Shown here piece after piece: positions 1 to 8,765 of a stretch of 62,105 bases of DNA. Within the stretch, counting starts at the first letter, position 1. Every line of letters begins with the position of its first letter. The DNA comes from an uncultured Phycisphaerales bacterium (GTDB lineage Bacteria > Planctomycetota > Phycisphaerae > Phycisphaerales > UBA1924): assembly GCA_937871915.1 (NCBI GenBank), contig CALMPG010000142.1:1-62105 (forward strand), read 5' to 3'. A program made the position numbers and the translations under genes. The notes under the pieces are model-generated. The model did not search any database. It was given only the letters and a program-made list of their open reading frames with translations, and was not told the origin of the DNA.

Positions 1-249
1 GGGGACGAGCAGCGGATCGGCTCGACGCGGACTCGCTACGACCGGATCACGTTCAAGCACCTGCTTCTTCCGGTGTGGCTGAGCGCGTACCGGTTCAACG
101 AGAGGGTGTACCGGTTCATGGTGAACGCGCGGACTGGGGAGGTTGTGGGGCGGCGGCCGTACAGCGCGGTGAAGATCACGCTGTTTGTGCTCATGTGCTT
201 GGCGATCGTGGGGGTGATCGTGATGGTGGCGGCGATGATGCAGCGGTAG
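1..249 (+). CDS. C-terminal part of a zinc-ribbon/membrane protein (partial)
   Basis: The first base starts an open frame that runs 83 codons to a TAG; the 5' part lies outside the window. The visible part has a basic/aromatic stretch with HLLLPVWLSAYRF, a segment RFMVNARTGEVVGRRPYS, then one strong transmembrane helix (about residues 59-79) and a very short tail, MQR. This layout is typical of the C-terminus of planctomycete and proteobacterial proteins with N-terminal zinc ribbons and a single C-terminal membrane helix, sometimes labelled PriA-like or TFIIB-zinc-ribbon. Function is unknown. The family assignment rests on the tail alone. Confidence 0.6.
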   Translation, partial: GDEQRIGSTRTRYDRITFKHLLLPVWLSAYRFNERVYRFMVNARTGEVVGRRPYSAVKITLFVLMCLAIVGVIVMVAAMMQR

Positions 250-275
250 GGGTTCACCGCATCCGGCAGGAAGTC

Positions 276-305
276 ACCTCAGAGGCGCAGAGGCCGCGGA
301 GAAGA
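276..305. repeat. CAGAGGCGCAGAGGCCGCGGAGA mini-repeat (CRC-type family)
   Basis: Short purine-rich repeat of CAGAGG/GCGGAGA units between two convergent genes. The same kind of sequence occurs in opposite orientation at 44993-45033 (CTCTGCGCTCTCTGCGTC) and is related to the CACGGAGG/ACACCGAGG arms at 44149-44186 and 40150-40180. Confidence 0.6.
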
Positions 306-315
306 GCGATCCAGT

Positions 316-1353
316 TCAGATCAGATGCAAGGCCCTGAGTTCCTGAACGGGTTCCTCGAAGGAGCAGGAGCCGTAGGAGAGGGCGAACATGTCGCGGGCG
401 TTTTCGAGTTGCTCGACGTCGAGCGTTCCGGGGCCCCAGGTGATCGTGTTTTCGGTGATGGCGAAGGCCTTTGGGTCGGTTTCTTCGAGGATCTTCGCGG
501 CGTCTTCGGCGTGGAGGCGGAACTCGTTGACCATCGCCGCGGCGACAAAGACGTTGAGGAAGCCGTGCATGACGGCGCGGGGGAAGCCCTGCTCGTAGGT
601 GAGGTCGAACTCGCTGCGGACGGCGTGGTGGAGGCCGGCTGTGGCCTTGAAGGGGACGTCGGCCTGGGCGCAGGCGACGATGAACTCGGCGACGGCGAGA
701 GGCGAAGGGATCGCGTCCGGGGTGATGCCGCCGGTGCGGAGTTTGGCGGCCGCGTCGGCGCCGGAGAGGGCGGCGATGGCGCCTCGGAGGTCGGTGGAAG
801 CACCCGCCACGGAGTGTCGGGGTACCCCGGCCGAACCCGCCACGGAGTGTCGGGGTACCCCGAGTTCGAAGAACGGGTACACGCCCTCGGCCATGATCTC
901 GAGGGCGTGCTCGATGAACGGGATGCTCGGCGCGGGGTCGGTCTCGCTGGTGGCGGGGACCTTGATCTCGATGGCGTCGATGATGGCGAGGCCACTCGCG
1001 GCTTGCGAGTGCTCGTGGTTGAAGGCGAAGATGGAGTCGAGGTCTTCGTCGAGGTCGCCGTCGGCGATGGCGGAGATGGGCCAGGGGGAGTTCACCGGGT
1101 CCTCGTCGATGAGGCGCTTCGGGAGCAGATGGGCGGCGGCGGTGCGGAACTCTTCCAGGCGGGAGACGGGGAGGATGAACCGGCCGAGCATCCAGGCGTC
1201 GGGGGAGGCGAGGTACTTGGCGTAGTTGGCTACGGCCGCGGCCATGGGGAGTTTGGCGGGAGGGAACAGGCCGGCGTAGTCGATGAGGCCTGACATCAAC
1301 GCGTGGATGGCGTGGGGATTGGCCGGAGTGTCGTCGGAGAGGTGGGCAGCCAT
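316..1353 (-). CDS. Conserved hypothetical protein, 345 aa
   Basis: I do not recognise a characterised family. The protein is soluble, with no signal peptide or membrane helix. Its N-terminus contains LIDYAGLFPPAKLPM, a motif I associate only with uncharacterised planctomycete proteins. Residues about 164-185 are two tandem copies of GVPRHSVAG. They are encoded by two copies of the 26-bp GTCGGGGTACCC repeat (803-828, 836-861) and look like an in-frame insertion between two otherwise normal segments. The start ATG follows an unremarkable leader; no other in-frame start fits better. It ends 37 bp downstream of the MFS gene stop and reads in the same direction, so the two may be cotranscribed. 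Confidence 0.75.
   Translation of the reverse strand: MAAHLSDDTPANPHAIHALMSGLIDYAGLFPPAKLPMAAAVANYAKYLASPDAWMLGRFILPVSRLEEFRTAAAHLLPKRLIDEDPVNSPWPISAIADGDLDEDLDSIFAFNHEHSQAASGLAIIDAIEIKVPATSETDPAPSIPFIEHALEIMAEGVYPFFELGVPRHSVAGSAGVPRHSVAGASTDLRGAIAALSGADAAAKLRTGGITPDAIPSPLAVAEFIVACAQADVPFKATAGLHHAVRSEFDLTYEQGFPRAVMHGFLNVFVAAAMVNEFRLHAEDAAKILEETDPKAFAITENTITWGPGTLDVEQLENARDMFALSYGSCSFEEPVQELRALHLI
803..861. repeat. Two copies of the CCCGCCACGGAGTGTCGGGGTACCC element
   Basis: Copies at 803-828 and 836-861 are identical over 26 bp and lie inside the 345-aa unknown gene, encoding GVPRHSVAG twice on its strand. Exact or near-exact copies recur at 32151-32175, 32179-32202 and (reverse) 53435-53459, with a diverged one at 28527-28552. 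Confidence 0.9.
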
Positions 1354-1389
1354 CGGGGCAGTCTACACGACTCGGCCCCCGGGCGGCGG

Positions 1390-2790
1390 TCAGACGGAGG
1401 AGCGGGCGGCCTCCTCCTCCTCGGCGGCCTCCTCGACCTCGGACTTGGGCAGGTCGAGGGCGCCCAGGCGTCGCAGGGCGGGGAGCCACACGGCGACGCC
1501 CGCGACGACCAGGAGCGTGCCGACGCCGCCGGAGACGACGCTGAAGACGGTTCCGCCGACGACGCCGAGCCAGGTGCCGGCGATCTTGGCGAGCGCGCCG
1601 GACTCGAAGCCGCCGAGTTCGTTGCTGGACTCGATGAAGACGCTGTTGACGGCGCTCACGCGCCCGCGGAGGCGGTCTGGAGTACGGACGCTGACGAGGA
1701 CGTGGCGGATCACGACGCTAATGCCGTCGAGGGCGCCGAGGATGAAGAGCATGGCGAGGGCGACGTAGAAGTTCGTCGCCAGGCCGAAGCAGATTGTGAA
1801 GAGGCCAAAGCCTGCGACGCTGAGCAGGAGGGTGCGGCCGGCCCGCCGGAAGGGGGGCCGATGGGCGAGGTGCAGGGTCATGACGAGCGCGCCGACATAC
1901 TGGGCGGACTTGAGCGCACCATAGCCCGCGGGACCGACGTGGAGGATGTCCTTGGCGTAGACAGGGAGCAACGCGGTTGCGCCGCCAAGAAGGACGGCCA
2001 TGAGGTCCAGAGCGATTGCGCCCAGCACGGTCTTTTCGCGCCAGACATAGCGAGCGCCCTCGAGCATGCCCGGGAGCATCACGCTCGGACGGATGGCGTC
2101 GATGATTCGCCCGTGCATGCCCTGCCGGCGGTGGCGGGGGCGGACGAAGGAGCAGGTGAAAGCGAACACCACGCAGGTCGCCGCGGTGATGGCGTACACG
2201 GGCCAGGCGACGCCGTGGGCGACACCGCTGGCGTCGGGCGTGCCCATGCCCCTGCCCGCGGTGAGGGCGATGAGCCCGCCGGCGACGATCGGCCCGGAGA
2301 TCGCGGAGACCTGGAACATGTTGGAGTTCCAGGTGACGGCGTTGTGGAAGTTCTCCGGGCGGACGATCTGGGGGAGGAGGCTCGAGCGGCTGGGGCCATT
2401 GAAGACGCGGGCGCATCCGGTGAGCGAGACCAGCACGTACATCCACCACACGCTGACGTCGTGGAAGGAGCCGACGGCGAGGAGGATGCTGGCCGCGGCG
2501 AAGGCGATCTGGGTGGCGATGAGCACCCGCTTGCGGTCGAGGAGATCGACGATCTGGCCCGCGGGGAGGGCGAGAAGGATGACGGGGAGGGCGCGGGCGA
2601 GGCTGACGTAGCCCAGGGAGAGGGCATCGCCGGTCTTCTGGTAGATCTCCCAGAGCAGGGCGGCGCCCTGCATCTGCAGGCCCATGCTCGCGAGGACCCA
2701 GCCGGAGATGAAGTAGCGGTAGTTCGGCTCGCGCAGCGCGGCGTAGGGGTCGTGCTTCGGGGCTGGTTGGGGAGAGGGCGTGGCGGTCAA
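1390..2790 (-). CDS. MFS transporter (EntS/MFS_3-like)
   Basis: A 466-aa major facilitator with about 12 hydrophobic segments. After a Pro-rich N-terminus the first half has YFISGWVLASMGLQMQ, then the loop 2-3 signature in the form GQIVDLLDRKRVLI (compare G-x-x-x-D-R-x-G-R-R/K). Downstream it has RVFNGPSRSSLLPQIVRP and NAVTWNSN, the pattern of the EntS-like MFS_3 family of drug or siderophore exporters. A charged C-terminal tail rich in Glu follows. The substrate cannot be read from sequence. It lies between the terminator of the upstream dockerin gene and the 345-aa unknown gene, which follows on the same strand. Confidence 0.88.
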   Translation of the reverse strand: MTATPSPQPAPKHDPYAALREPNYRYFISGWVLASMGLQMQGAALLWEIYQKTGDALSLGYVSLARALPVILLALPAGQIVDLLDRKRVLIATQIAFAAASILLAVGSFHDVSVWWMYVLVSLTGCARVFNGPSRSSLLPQIVRPENFHNAVTWNSNMFQVSAISGPIVAGGLIALTAGRGMGTPDASGVAHGVAWPVYAITAATCVVFAFTCSFVRPRHRRQGMHGRIIDAIRPSVMLPGMLEGARYVWREKTVLGAIALDLMAVLLGGATALLPVYAKDILHVGPAGYGALKSAQYVGALVMTLHLAHRPPFRRAGRTLLLSVAGFGLFTICFGLATNFYVALAMLFILGALDGISVVIRHVLVSVRTPDRLRGRVSAVNSVFIESSNELGGFESGALAKIAGTWLGVVGGTVFSVVSGGVGTLLVVAGVAVWLPALRRLGALDLPKSEVEEAAEEEEAARSSV

Positions 2791-2815
2791 GGCGGGGAGC
2801 GTATGTCGAGCGGGA

Positions 2816-2851
2816 ACGAAAAAGGCCCCGGATCGCGCGATCCGAGGCCTT
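2816..2851 (-). terminator. Rho-independent terminator of the dockerin-type gene
   Basis: An almost perfect hairpin (AAGGCC-TCGGATCG / CGATCCG-GGCCTT, one mismatch) lies just past the dockerin gene stop. On the minus strand the stem is followed by a T-run (CCTTTTTCG), the canonical intrinsic terminator layout. Confidence 0.9.
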
Positions 2852-2878
2852 GGGCTATCGGGGTGTTGCTCGGCGGGT

Positions 2879-5626
2879 CTAGCAGCCGCCGAACCAGCCG
2901 TTGATCATGTCGAAGATGTCATCGACGGTGACGCCGCCGGTGAGGTTGAAGTCGGCGCGGGGGCTGCCGGCGAGCCACCCGTTGAGGTAGTCGAAGATGT
3001 CCTGCACGTCGGCGATGCCGTCGCCGTTGAAGTCGGCCCGGCAGGCGGTGAGGGAGAGCGTTCCGGCGCCGGTTGCGCCGGCCGCGCTGCCCACGCGAAT
3101 GAGGTAGGACTGGCCCGAGGTGACGGGGATGCTGACAACGGAGCGCCCGGGGGAGCAGGAGGCGTCGTCGTTGCAGCCGAGGAGGCGGGCGTCGGTGACG
3201 TTGCAGGCGGAGCCGGAGTAGACGGCGATCTTGGTGTCGAAGCCCGCGCCGGCGCAGGTGTCGATCTTGAGGCCGCCGTTGCCGGCGGCGGTGTGGGTGA
3301 ACCAGACGTCGCTGGTGATCTGGTTGCTGGCGTTGAAGTTGCAGGCGGCGTGGGTGGGGCCGTCGGTCGTGGCGCCGATGGTGGAGAAGGGGTTGGCGCC
3401 GGTGGCGACGGCGGTCGCGTCGGAGCAGTTGTCGTTGGCGGGGCCGGTGGGAGGGATGACGCCCCCGCCGCCGACGACGGTGAGGGTGTAGGTGCCGGTG
3501 GAGCCGTTGTAGCCGGAGACGCGGATGTAGTAGACGGTTTCGGCGGCGACGGCCCCCGCGGAAACCGTGTAGTTCACGCCAGAGGAAAGCCCGCCGCCGC
3601 AGGCGTTGTTGCCGGAGGCGTTGTCGTCGTTGCAGGCGACTTGCGTGAGGGCCCCGCAGACGCCCGTGTGGACGGACACGACGGTGTCGTAGCTGGATCC
3701 GCACAGGTTGAAGCCGACGGTCGCGGCCGTCTGGGGCTTGTACTTGTACCAGACGTCCGCGGTGGCGGCGGAGCTGCCGCAGGAGGCGGTGCCGTCGGCG
3801 GTGGCGACGGCGGTGGAGCCCGTCACGGGCACGCCGGCGGCGATCCAGAACGCGCCCGAGCAGGGGTTGTTGGCCTGCGGGCAGGGAGCCCCGGTGCAGG
3901 AGGAGTTGTGGCCGAGGTAGTTGGACGAGCACTCCGACGCGGCGATGACAGTGCAGACGTTGTTGGCGCAGCACGCGCCGCTGGGGGGCGGGCAGGGGTT
4001 GGGGTCGCAGGCGCCGCCGACGGTCCACGCGCCATCGCAGGCCGCGTTGAGCGAGATGGAGCACACGCCGGTGTTGCAGCAGGCACCGAGGGCGCAGGGG
4101 TCGGGCGTGCAGGTCGTTCCGGGAAGGCCCCAGGAGCCTGTGCAGTCGGCCTGGGCGGCCACGGAGCACGCGCCGCCGACGCAGCAGGTGGCGGTGAAGG
4201 TGCCGACGGTCGCGCCGCCGGGGGTGGGGATGTTGGTGAAGACGATCGCGCTGCCGGGACCGGGGCGGAAGAGGCCGGCGGCGACGGAGCCGGTGCTGGC
4301 GGGAGCAACCTCGGAGGTGAAGCGGAAGTTGGACATGGTGCCCCAGCGGATGACGTTGGCGCTGTGGTCGTTTCCGGTGCCGGGGGTGAACGAGGCGACC
4401 TTGTACTGGACAACGGGGTCCATGGTGTAGACCGGGGGCGTGCCGGCATAGCTGGGGCCGGACCATGAGACGCTGGTGGAGCCGGCATCGCCGCCGGAGA
4501 GGGCCCAGTCATTGGACGACGCGTCGGGCATGCTGGTCTCGCTGGTCGGGCCGTTGGGCTCGCCGACGGCCTCCACGTCGTGGTAGCCGACGCCCGTGAG
4601 CGCGGCCTGCGTGCCGGGGAGCGGGACGATGAACGAGCCGCCGCACCGGTGGGAGTTCAGGTTGTGCAGGGCATACTCGTAGGTGTATGGACCGGTGCCG
4701 CTGACCTTGCAGGCGAGGATGAACCGGCCGTCGCTCGGCACGTCGAAGGTGCTGATGACGACCGTCGGGTCGATGGCCTGCCAGGCGTAGATGGCGGGCT
4801 GCTCGCGATGGACGACCTGGCCGGAGGTGAGCGAGGCGGTGAAGTTCGTGGCGTTGGGCACGGTGCCCGTCGCCGCGGTCCAGGAGATCTCACGCCATGA
4901 AGCGTTGTTGTTCTTGTTCTGGTACGGGGCGACCGCGGGCACGCGCGTGAACGGGTTGTTGGTCACGGCGGCGGCATCGTCGCCGGCGACGTACTGGCCC
5001 TCGATGAACCAGCGGGCGCCGGCCTGCACGCCCTGGTTCAGGTCGGCAAGACGGATTCGCGGCGCGGCGGACATGGAGCTGCCGGCGTAGGGATACGGAA
5101 ACAGACCGGTAGCGGCGTTGACCTGCCACTTCGGCCCCATGCCGTTGGCGCCGCCGTTGTTGAGCCCCGAGGAATAGGGGTCGGAGCAGCCGATGCCCAG
5201 GGTGGTGCCGCCGGTGGCGCTGCATCCCATGGGGGTGCCCGGGGGATTGGCTCCGAGAGCGGTGCCGAAGTATGAGTTGCAGACCGAGCCTTGGAGGGCG
5301 GTGAAGCCGTGCTTGAGCCAGCCCTCGCCCATCTGCTCGAAGCGGCCGTTCATGTAGCGGTACACGTTCTGGCTGATGGCGGGGTGGCGATTGTCGGTGC
5401 CGCCGGTGAACCAGTTGAGCGGGGTGTTGCCGCGGTTGCACGAGGTCGTGCCGACGGCGACGGAGTCATAGAGGCCGCTGGCACCGTTGTTGGAAATGTC
5501 GGGCAGGTCGCCGACGATGACGTCGGGGCCGGTTGATTGCACGACCTGTGCGCCGGCCAAACCGCAACACGCGAACACCGCCGCCGCGCCGAGGGACACC
5601 TTCCAAGCTCGATTCTCGCTCTTCAT
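2879..5626 (-). CDS. Large secreted protein with Cys-rich repeats and C-terminal GC-type dockerin
   Basis: A 915-aa exported protein. Residues 1-27 form a signal peptide (hydrophobic core VSLGAAAVFACC, cleavage after AGA). The N-terminal half is a beta-rich domain of unknown function. The middle has repeated GACC...C modules and two copies of a DVWY/DVWF...CNDD module. The last 55 residues are a paired EF-hand/dockerin-like tail (DFNGDGIADVQDIFDYL and a second DFN...DDIFDMINGW) ending in WFGGC. The longer open frame begins upstream, but I chose the second ATG of ATGATG because GGAG sits 6 bases before it. In Phycisphaerae such tails are thought to act in surface sorting or anchoring. The ligand is unknown. 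Confidence 0.85.
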   Translation of the reverse strand: MKSENRAWKVSLGAAAVFACCGLAGAQVVQSTGPDVIVGDLPDISNNGASGLYDSVAVGTTSCNRGNTPLNWFTGGTDNRHPAISQNVYRYMNGRFEQMGEGWLKHGFTALQGSVCNSYFGTALGANPPGTPMGCSATGGTTLGIGCSDPYSSGLNNGGANGMGPKWQVNAATGLFPYPYAGSSMSAAPRIRLADLNQGVQAGARWFIEGQYVAGDDAAAVTNNPFTRVPAVAPYQNKNNNASWREISWTAATGTVPNATNFTASLTSGQVVHREQPAIYAWQAIDPTVVISTFDVPSDGRFILACKVSGTGPYTYEYALHNLNSHRCGGSFIVPLPGTQAALTGVGYHDVEAVGEPNGPTSETSMPDASSNDWALSGGDAGSTSVSWSGPSYAGTPPVYTMDPVVQYKVASFTPGTGNDHSANVIRWGTMSNFRFTSEVAPASTGSVAAGLFRPGPGSAIVFTNIPTPGGATVGTFTATCCVGGACSVAAQADCTGSWGLPGTTCTPDPCALGACCNTGVCSISLNAACDGAWTVGGACDPNPCPPPSGACCANNVCTVIAASECSSNYLGHNSSCTGAPCPQANNPCSGAFWIAAGVPVTGSTAVATADGTASCGSSAATADVWYKYKPQTAATVGFNLCGSSYDTVVSVHTGVCGALTQVACNDDNASGNNACGGGLSSGVNYTVSAGAVAAETVYYIRVSGYNGSTGTYTLTVVGGGGVIPPTGPANDNCSDATAVATGANPFSTIGATTDGPTHAACNFNASNQITSDVWFTHTAAGNGGLKIDTCAGAGFDTKIAVYSGSACNVTDARLLGCNDDASCSPGRSVVSIPVTSGQSYLIRVGSAAGATGAGTLSLTACRADFNGDGIADVQDIFDYLNGWLAGSPRADFNLTGGVTVDDIFDMINGWFGGC

Positions 5627-5897
5627 CATCGACTCCTGTGCAGTAGGACCACCTTCGTGCTCGGTGCCCGAGGGCACTCGCACCCGATTCCCCGCATCGA
5701 CGATCGCTCTACCACGTCCGAGAACTCGGGCGGAGAAGAGCGATGTTTCGAACACATATTGCCACGTTCATGCATCGCCGCCCAACGGACGGGCAGAAAG
5801 CCAGCGCGATGGGCCAGAACTGGCCCGCATAAACTCCATACGCGGGAGATGTCGGTGCGGTTGCGGACCCTTGCGAGCGTGTCGCTTGTCGCTCGAA
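5627..5897. other. Intergenic leader region
   Basis: About 270 bp between the dockerin gene start and the mqnE stop. It holds the ribosome binding site of the dockerin gene (AGGAG beside 5630) and a GTGCTCGG-TGCC-CGAGGGCAC dyad near 5657-5677. No convincing gene is present. Confidence 0.5.
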
Positions 5898-7334
5898 TCA
5901 TGGGAAATCAACGGGGACGGAGCGGGGCGCCCCTGCCATCTGAATCGGGTCATGGGCGGCAAGGGTTTTCCACTTTCTGCCGTCGGCCCGATCGCGGACG
6001 ACGCGCCGGTACAGCGTGTCGCGCTCGACGGGGACGAAACCGGCATCCCGGCAGGCTTTCTGGAGCGTGCGGACGGTGACTTCCTGGTGGGTCGAGCGGT
6101 CCTGGGAGGCCGCGCCGGCCGTGGGGAGTTTGGTGATGTCGTACCAGACCACGGTGCCGTCGAGGTCGTCGGCGCCGCACTGGAGCATGAGCTGGGCCAT
6201 GGGAAGGGTCTGCATGATCCAGAAGGCCTTGACGTGGGCGAAGTTGTCGAGCATGAGGCGGGCGATGGCGAGGGTGCGGAGATTTTCCAGGCCGCCGGGG
6301 CCGGGGAGACGCTCGAGTTCGGAGCCGTCGGGGAAGAAGGGGAGGGGGATGATGGTTTGGAAGCGGCCGCGGGTTGGGGGGGGGGAAGCAGCGGAGCATG
6401 GGAGCATGGGAGCATGGGAGCAAGATGCGCCATTCTCGAACGCTCCCTTGCTCCCCTGCTCCTCTGCTCCCCTGCTCGCGTTGGCGATAGCCTCATCCTG
6501 CACCTTGCGGAGCATGTCCATGTGCACGAGCCTCTCGCGGCGTTGCTCGATGTGGCCGTAGAGGATGGTGGCGTTGGTGTTCAGGCCGAGTTCGTGGGCG
6601 ACGCGGTGGACGTCGAGCCAGACGTCGGAGCGGATCTTGCCCTTGAAGGCCTCGTCGTGAACACGGTCGTCGAAGACCTCGGCCCCGCCGCCGGGGAGGG
6701 AGCCGAGGCCGGCGTCCTTGAGGCGGGTGAGGACCCAGCGGATGCCCTCGCGGCGCGCGGCCTGGCCCTCGGGGCCCTGGATCGTCGCGCCCTTGTACAC
6801 CTTGGCGATTCGGGCGAGGTGGACGATCTCGACGGCGGTGAAGGCCTTGACATGGAGTTCGCCCCCCCCTGCGCCAAGCCGTCTGGCCTCATCGCGGATG
6901 GTGGAGACGAGGTCGGTGTAGTAGGAGAAGGGGAGCGTGGGGTGGAGGCCGCCGACGGAGTGGATCTCAGTGGCGCCGTTCTCGACGGCGGTGCGGACCT
7001 CGGCCTTGACGTAGTCCATGTCGCGGGTGTAGGACCCGGGCTGGTCGGTCTTGCGATAGAACTCGCAGAACTTGCAGGAAAGGGCGCAGACGTTGGAGTA
7101 GTTCAGGTGGCGGTTGATGTTGTAGTAGGCGGTGTTGCCGTGCAGGCGGCGGCGGACGGCGTCGGCCATCTCGCAGACGGACCAGATGTCGGGGGTGGCG
7201 AAGAGGGTCTCGCCGTCTTCGATGGTGAGGCGCTGGCCATTCTCAACCTTTGAGCGAATTGACGCCAACGACTCCGCTCTCGGATCGCGCGATACCGACC
7301 GGCATTCCTGCGCTAGCAGCGTCACAGCACTCAT
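5898..7334 (-). CDS. mqnE: Aminofutalosine synthase (radical SAM)
   Basis: A cytoplasmic radical-SAM enzyme that joins 3-[(1-carboxyvinyl)oxy]benzoate to the adenosyl moiety in the futalosine route to menaquinone. The CxxxCxxC cluster motif is CALSCKFC (Cys83, 87, 90), preceded by NINRHLNYSN and followed by TEIHSVGGLHP, which points to MqnE rather than MqnC. At 478 aa it is longer than usual because of an in-frame, low-complexity insert of about 40 residues. The insert is encoded by the GGGAGCA hairpin repeat at 6391-6479, just before the conserved RFQTIIPLPFFP segment. Start chosen at MSAVTLL; the longer frame would overlap the divergent gene. No other mqn gene is in the window. Confidence 0.9.
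   Translation of the reverse strand: MSAVTLLAQECRSVSRDPRAESLASIRSKVENGQRLTIEDGETLFATPDIWSVCEMADAVRRRLHGNTAYYNINRHLNYSNVCALSCKFCEFYRKTDQPGSYTRDMDYVKAEVRTAVENGATEIHSVGGLHPTLPFSYYTDLVSTIRDEARRLGAGGGELHVKAFTAVEIVHLARIAKVYKGATIQGPEGQAARREGIRWVLTRLKDAGLGSLPGGGAEVFDDRVHDEAFKGKIRSDVWLDVHRVAHELGLNTNATILYGHIEQRRERLVHMDMLRKVQDEAIANASRGAEEQGSKGAFENGASCSHAPMLPCSAASPPPTRGRFQTIIPLPFFPDGSELERLPGPGGLENLRTLAIARLMLDNFAHVKAFWIMQTLPMAQLMLQCGADDLDGTVVWYDITKLPTAGAASQDRSTHQEVTVRTLQKACRDAGFVPVERDTLYRRVVRDRADGRKWKTLAAHDPIQMAGAPRSVPVDFP
6391..6479. repeat. GGGAGCAT inverted-arm repeat inside mqnE
   Basis: Left arm (6391-6424) is four 8-bp GGGAGCAT-type units; right arm (6441-6479) is the complement, CTCCCTTGCTCCCCTGC and so on. 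The arms can pair into a long hairpin. Translation is kept open through both arms. Confidence 0.9.
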
Positions 7335-7389
7335 TGTCAAAGCGTAGCCGACGCCGGCATGGCTTTCATTCACTGCTGAAAGATGGAGC

Positions 7390-8757
7390 ATGAAGAGAAC
7401 ACTCCATACCATTGCGACCACGATGCCAAACGCCGGCTTTATCGCCTTCGTGCCGCTCTCGAACTGGACGCGAGGCTTTGACCGGTACGCGATGAGGTAC
7501 TCCAAGGAACTCATCCCGGAGTCTCGCCATCCGGACTGCTTCTACATGATGAAAGAGGGCGACGACTTGGCGTCCGTTCTGGCAAAGACCCGGGCACTCA
7601 TCGATCGCATTGGCGTTCAGGGTGATCGCCCCGTCGTATTGAGGTGCACGCTTCCAATCGGCCGCGGCGCGGCAGAGCCAAACACACACACCGGGACCGG
7701 CATCGGGTGGCGATGGCCGCACCCTTGGATTCCGTTGAGAGAGTTCGGCCTGGCCACCGAATTGGGTTCTTTCCGTCCGATGCGGCACGAGAACCTGACC
7801 GCGATGGCTTACGCATTGAAGACGAGCAGCCTCGCGGACTGGCGGGAGTGCGCACCGCGGACGCTCTCCGTGCTCCCCATCGCCATGGCCTGCAACGCAA
7901 GGTGCGCCTTCTGCTTTTCCAAAGCAAGCGTTTCCGAACTGGCCCACCAAGAGCCCGCCGACGAGTCGGCGTGGGAAGCGTGGGCGAAACTGGCGCATGC
8001 ACGCGGCGCATCGCGCGCGGTGATCACCGGCGGCGGCGAACCCGGCCTGATGGGATGGGATGCCCTTGAGCGCCTGACTCGCTGCCTTGCCGCCCAGCTC
8101 GACAGCGTATTGCTAATTACCAACGGCTCACAGTTCGCCGACCTCAACCCAACCGAGTTAAGGAGACGTCTCGAAACTTTGTCGGAGGCCGGATTGTCCC
8201 GACTTGCAATCAGCCGCCACGGAATCAACGAGGCCGAGGATGAGCGGATCCTCGGTCTTCGCGTCGATGCCGCAAAGGTGGCCAGTGCGGCACGGGAGAC
8301 GGCGCCGCGTTTGGGGCTGCGCTCCATCTGCGTGCTTCAGAGGGGCGGCGTGGATTCACCCGAGCGAGTCGAACAGTACTTGTGCCGCATGGCCCGCGAA
8401 GGGTTCGGCGAGGTCTGCTTCAAGGAGTTGTATGTCTCCTCGCTCTCGGAAAACCCATGGGCTCCGAGCGTGTACAACCTTTACTGCGAAAACAACCAAG
8501 TACCGCTGTCGATGGCGGTTGAGTGCCTGGAGCGTCTTGGCTTCACTCAACGCGATCGGCTGCCGTGGGGAAGTCCGGTGTTCGGGGGCGACCTCGATGG
8601 CACCCCAGTGCGTGTAGCCGCGTACACAGAGCCTTCGGTGGGGTGGGAACGGTCCCACCGGCTGGTTCGATCCTGGAACTTGATGGCCGACGGGGCTTGC
8701 TTCGCGTCGCTCGAAGATCCATCGAGCAAACTCGAACTGTCCCGGCTCTCCCGGTAG
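7390..8757 (+). CDS. Radical SAM protein of unknown function
   Basis: A 455-aa protein with a long N-terminal domain (about 160 residues) of no recognised fold, then a radical-SAM core: MACNARCAFCF gives CxxxCxxC at Cys168, 172 and 175, and VITGGGEPGL is the GGE-type SAM-binding strand. No auxiliary Cys-rich C-terminal cluster (SPASM) is visible. GC and codon use are clearly lower than in neighbours (codons such as TTA, ATT, CTA appear), which suggests transfer. It is 55 bp from divergent mqnE and 8 bp upstream of a PLP-enzyme gene, so the two likely form an operon. Start could instead be MPNAGF at 7423. Confidence 0.8.
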   Translation: MKRTLHTIATTMPNAGFIAFVPLSNWTRGFDRYAMRYSKELIPESRHPDCFYMMKEGDDLASVLAKTRALIDRIGVQGDRPVVLRCTLPIGRGAAEPNTHTGTGIGWRWPHPWIPLREFGLATELGSFRPMRHENLTAMAYALKTSSLADWRECAPRTLSVLPIAMACNARCAFCFSKASVSELAHQEPADESAWEAWAKLAHARGASRAVITGGGEPGLMGWDALERLTRCLAAQLDSVLLITNGSQFADLNPTELRRRLETLSEAGLSRLAISRHGINEAEDERILGLRVDAAKVASAARETAPRLGLRSICVLQRGGVDSPERVEQYLCRMAREGFGEVCFKELYVSSLSENPWAPSVYNLYCENNQVPLSMAVECLERLGFTQRDRLPWGSPVFGGDLDGTPVRVAAYTEPSVGWERSHRLVRSWNLMADGACFASLEDPSSKLELSRLSR

Positions 8758-8765
8758 CGGAACGC

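Noticed and set aside
325..1293. Plus-strand 322-aa frame opposite the 345-aa gene
   Set aside because: Gly/Glu/Val-rich antisense shadow typical of high-GC DNA; the minus-strand reading has normal composition.
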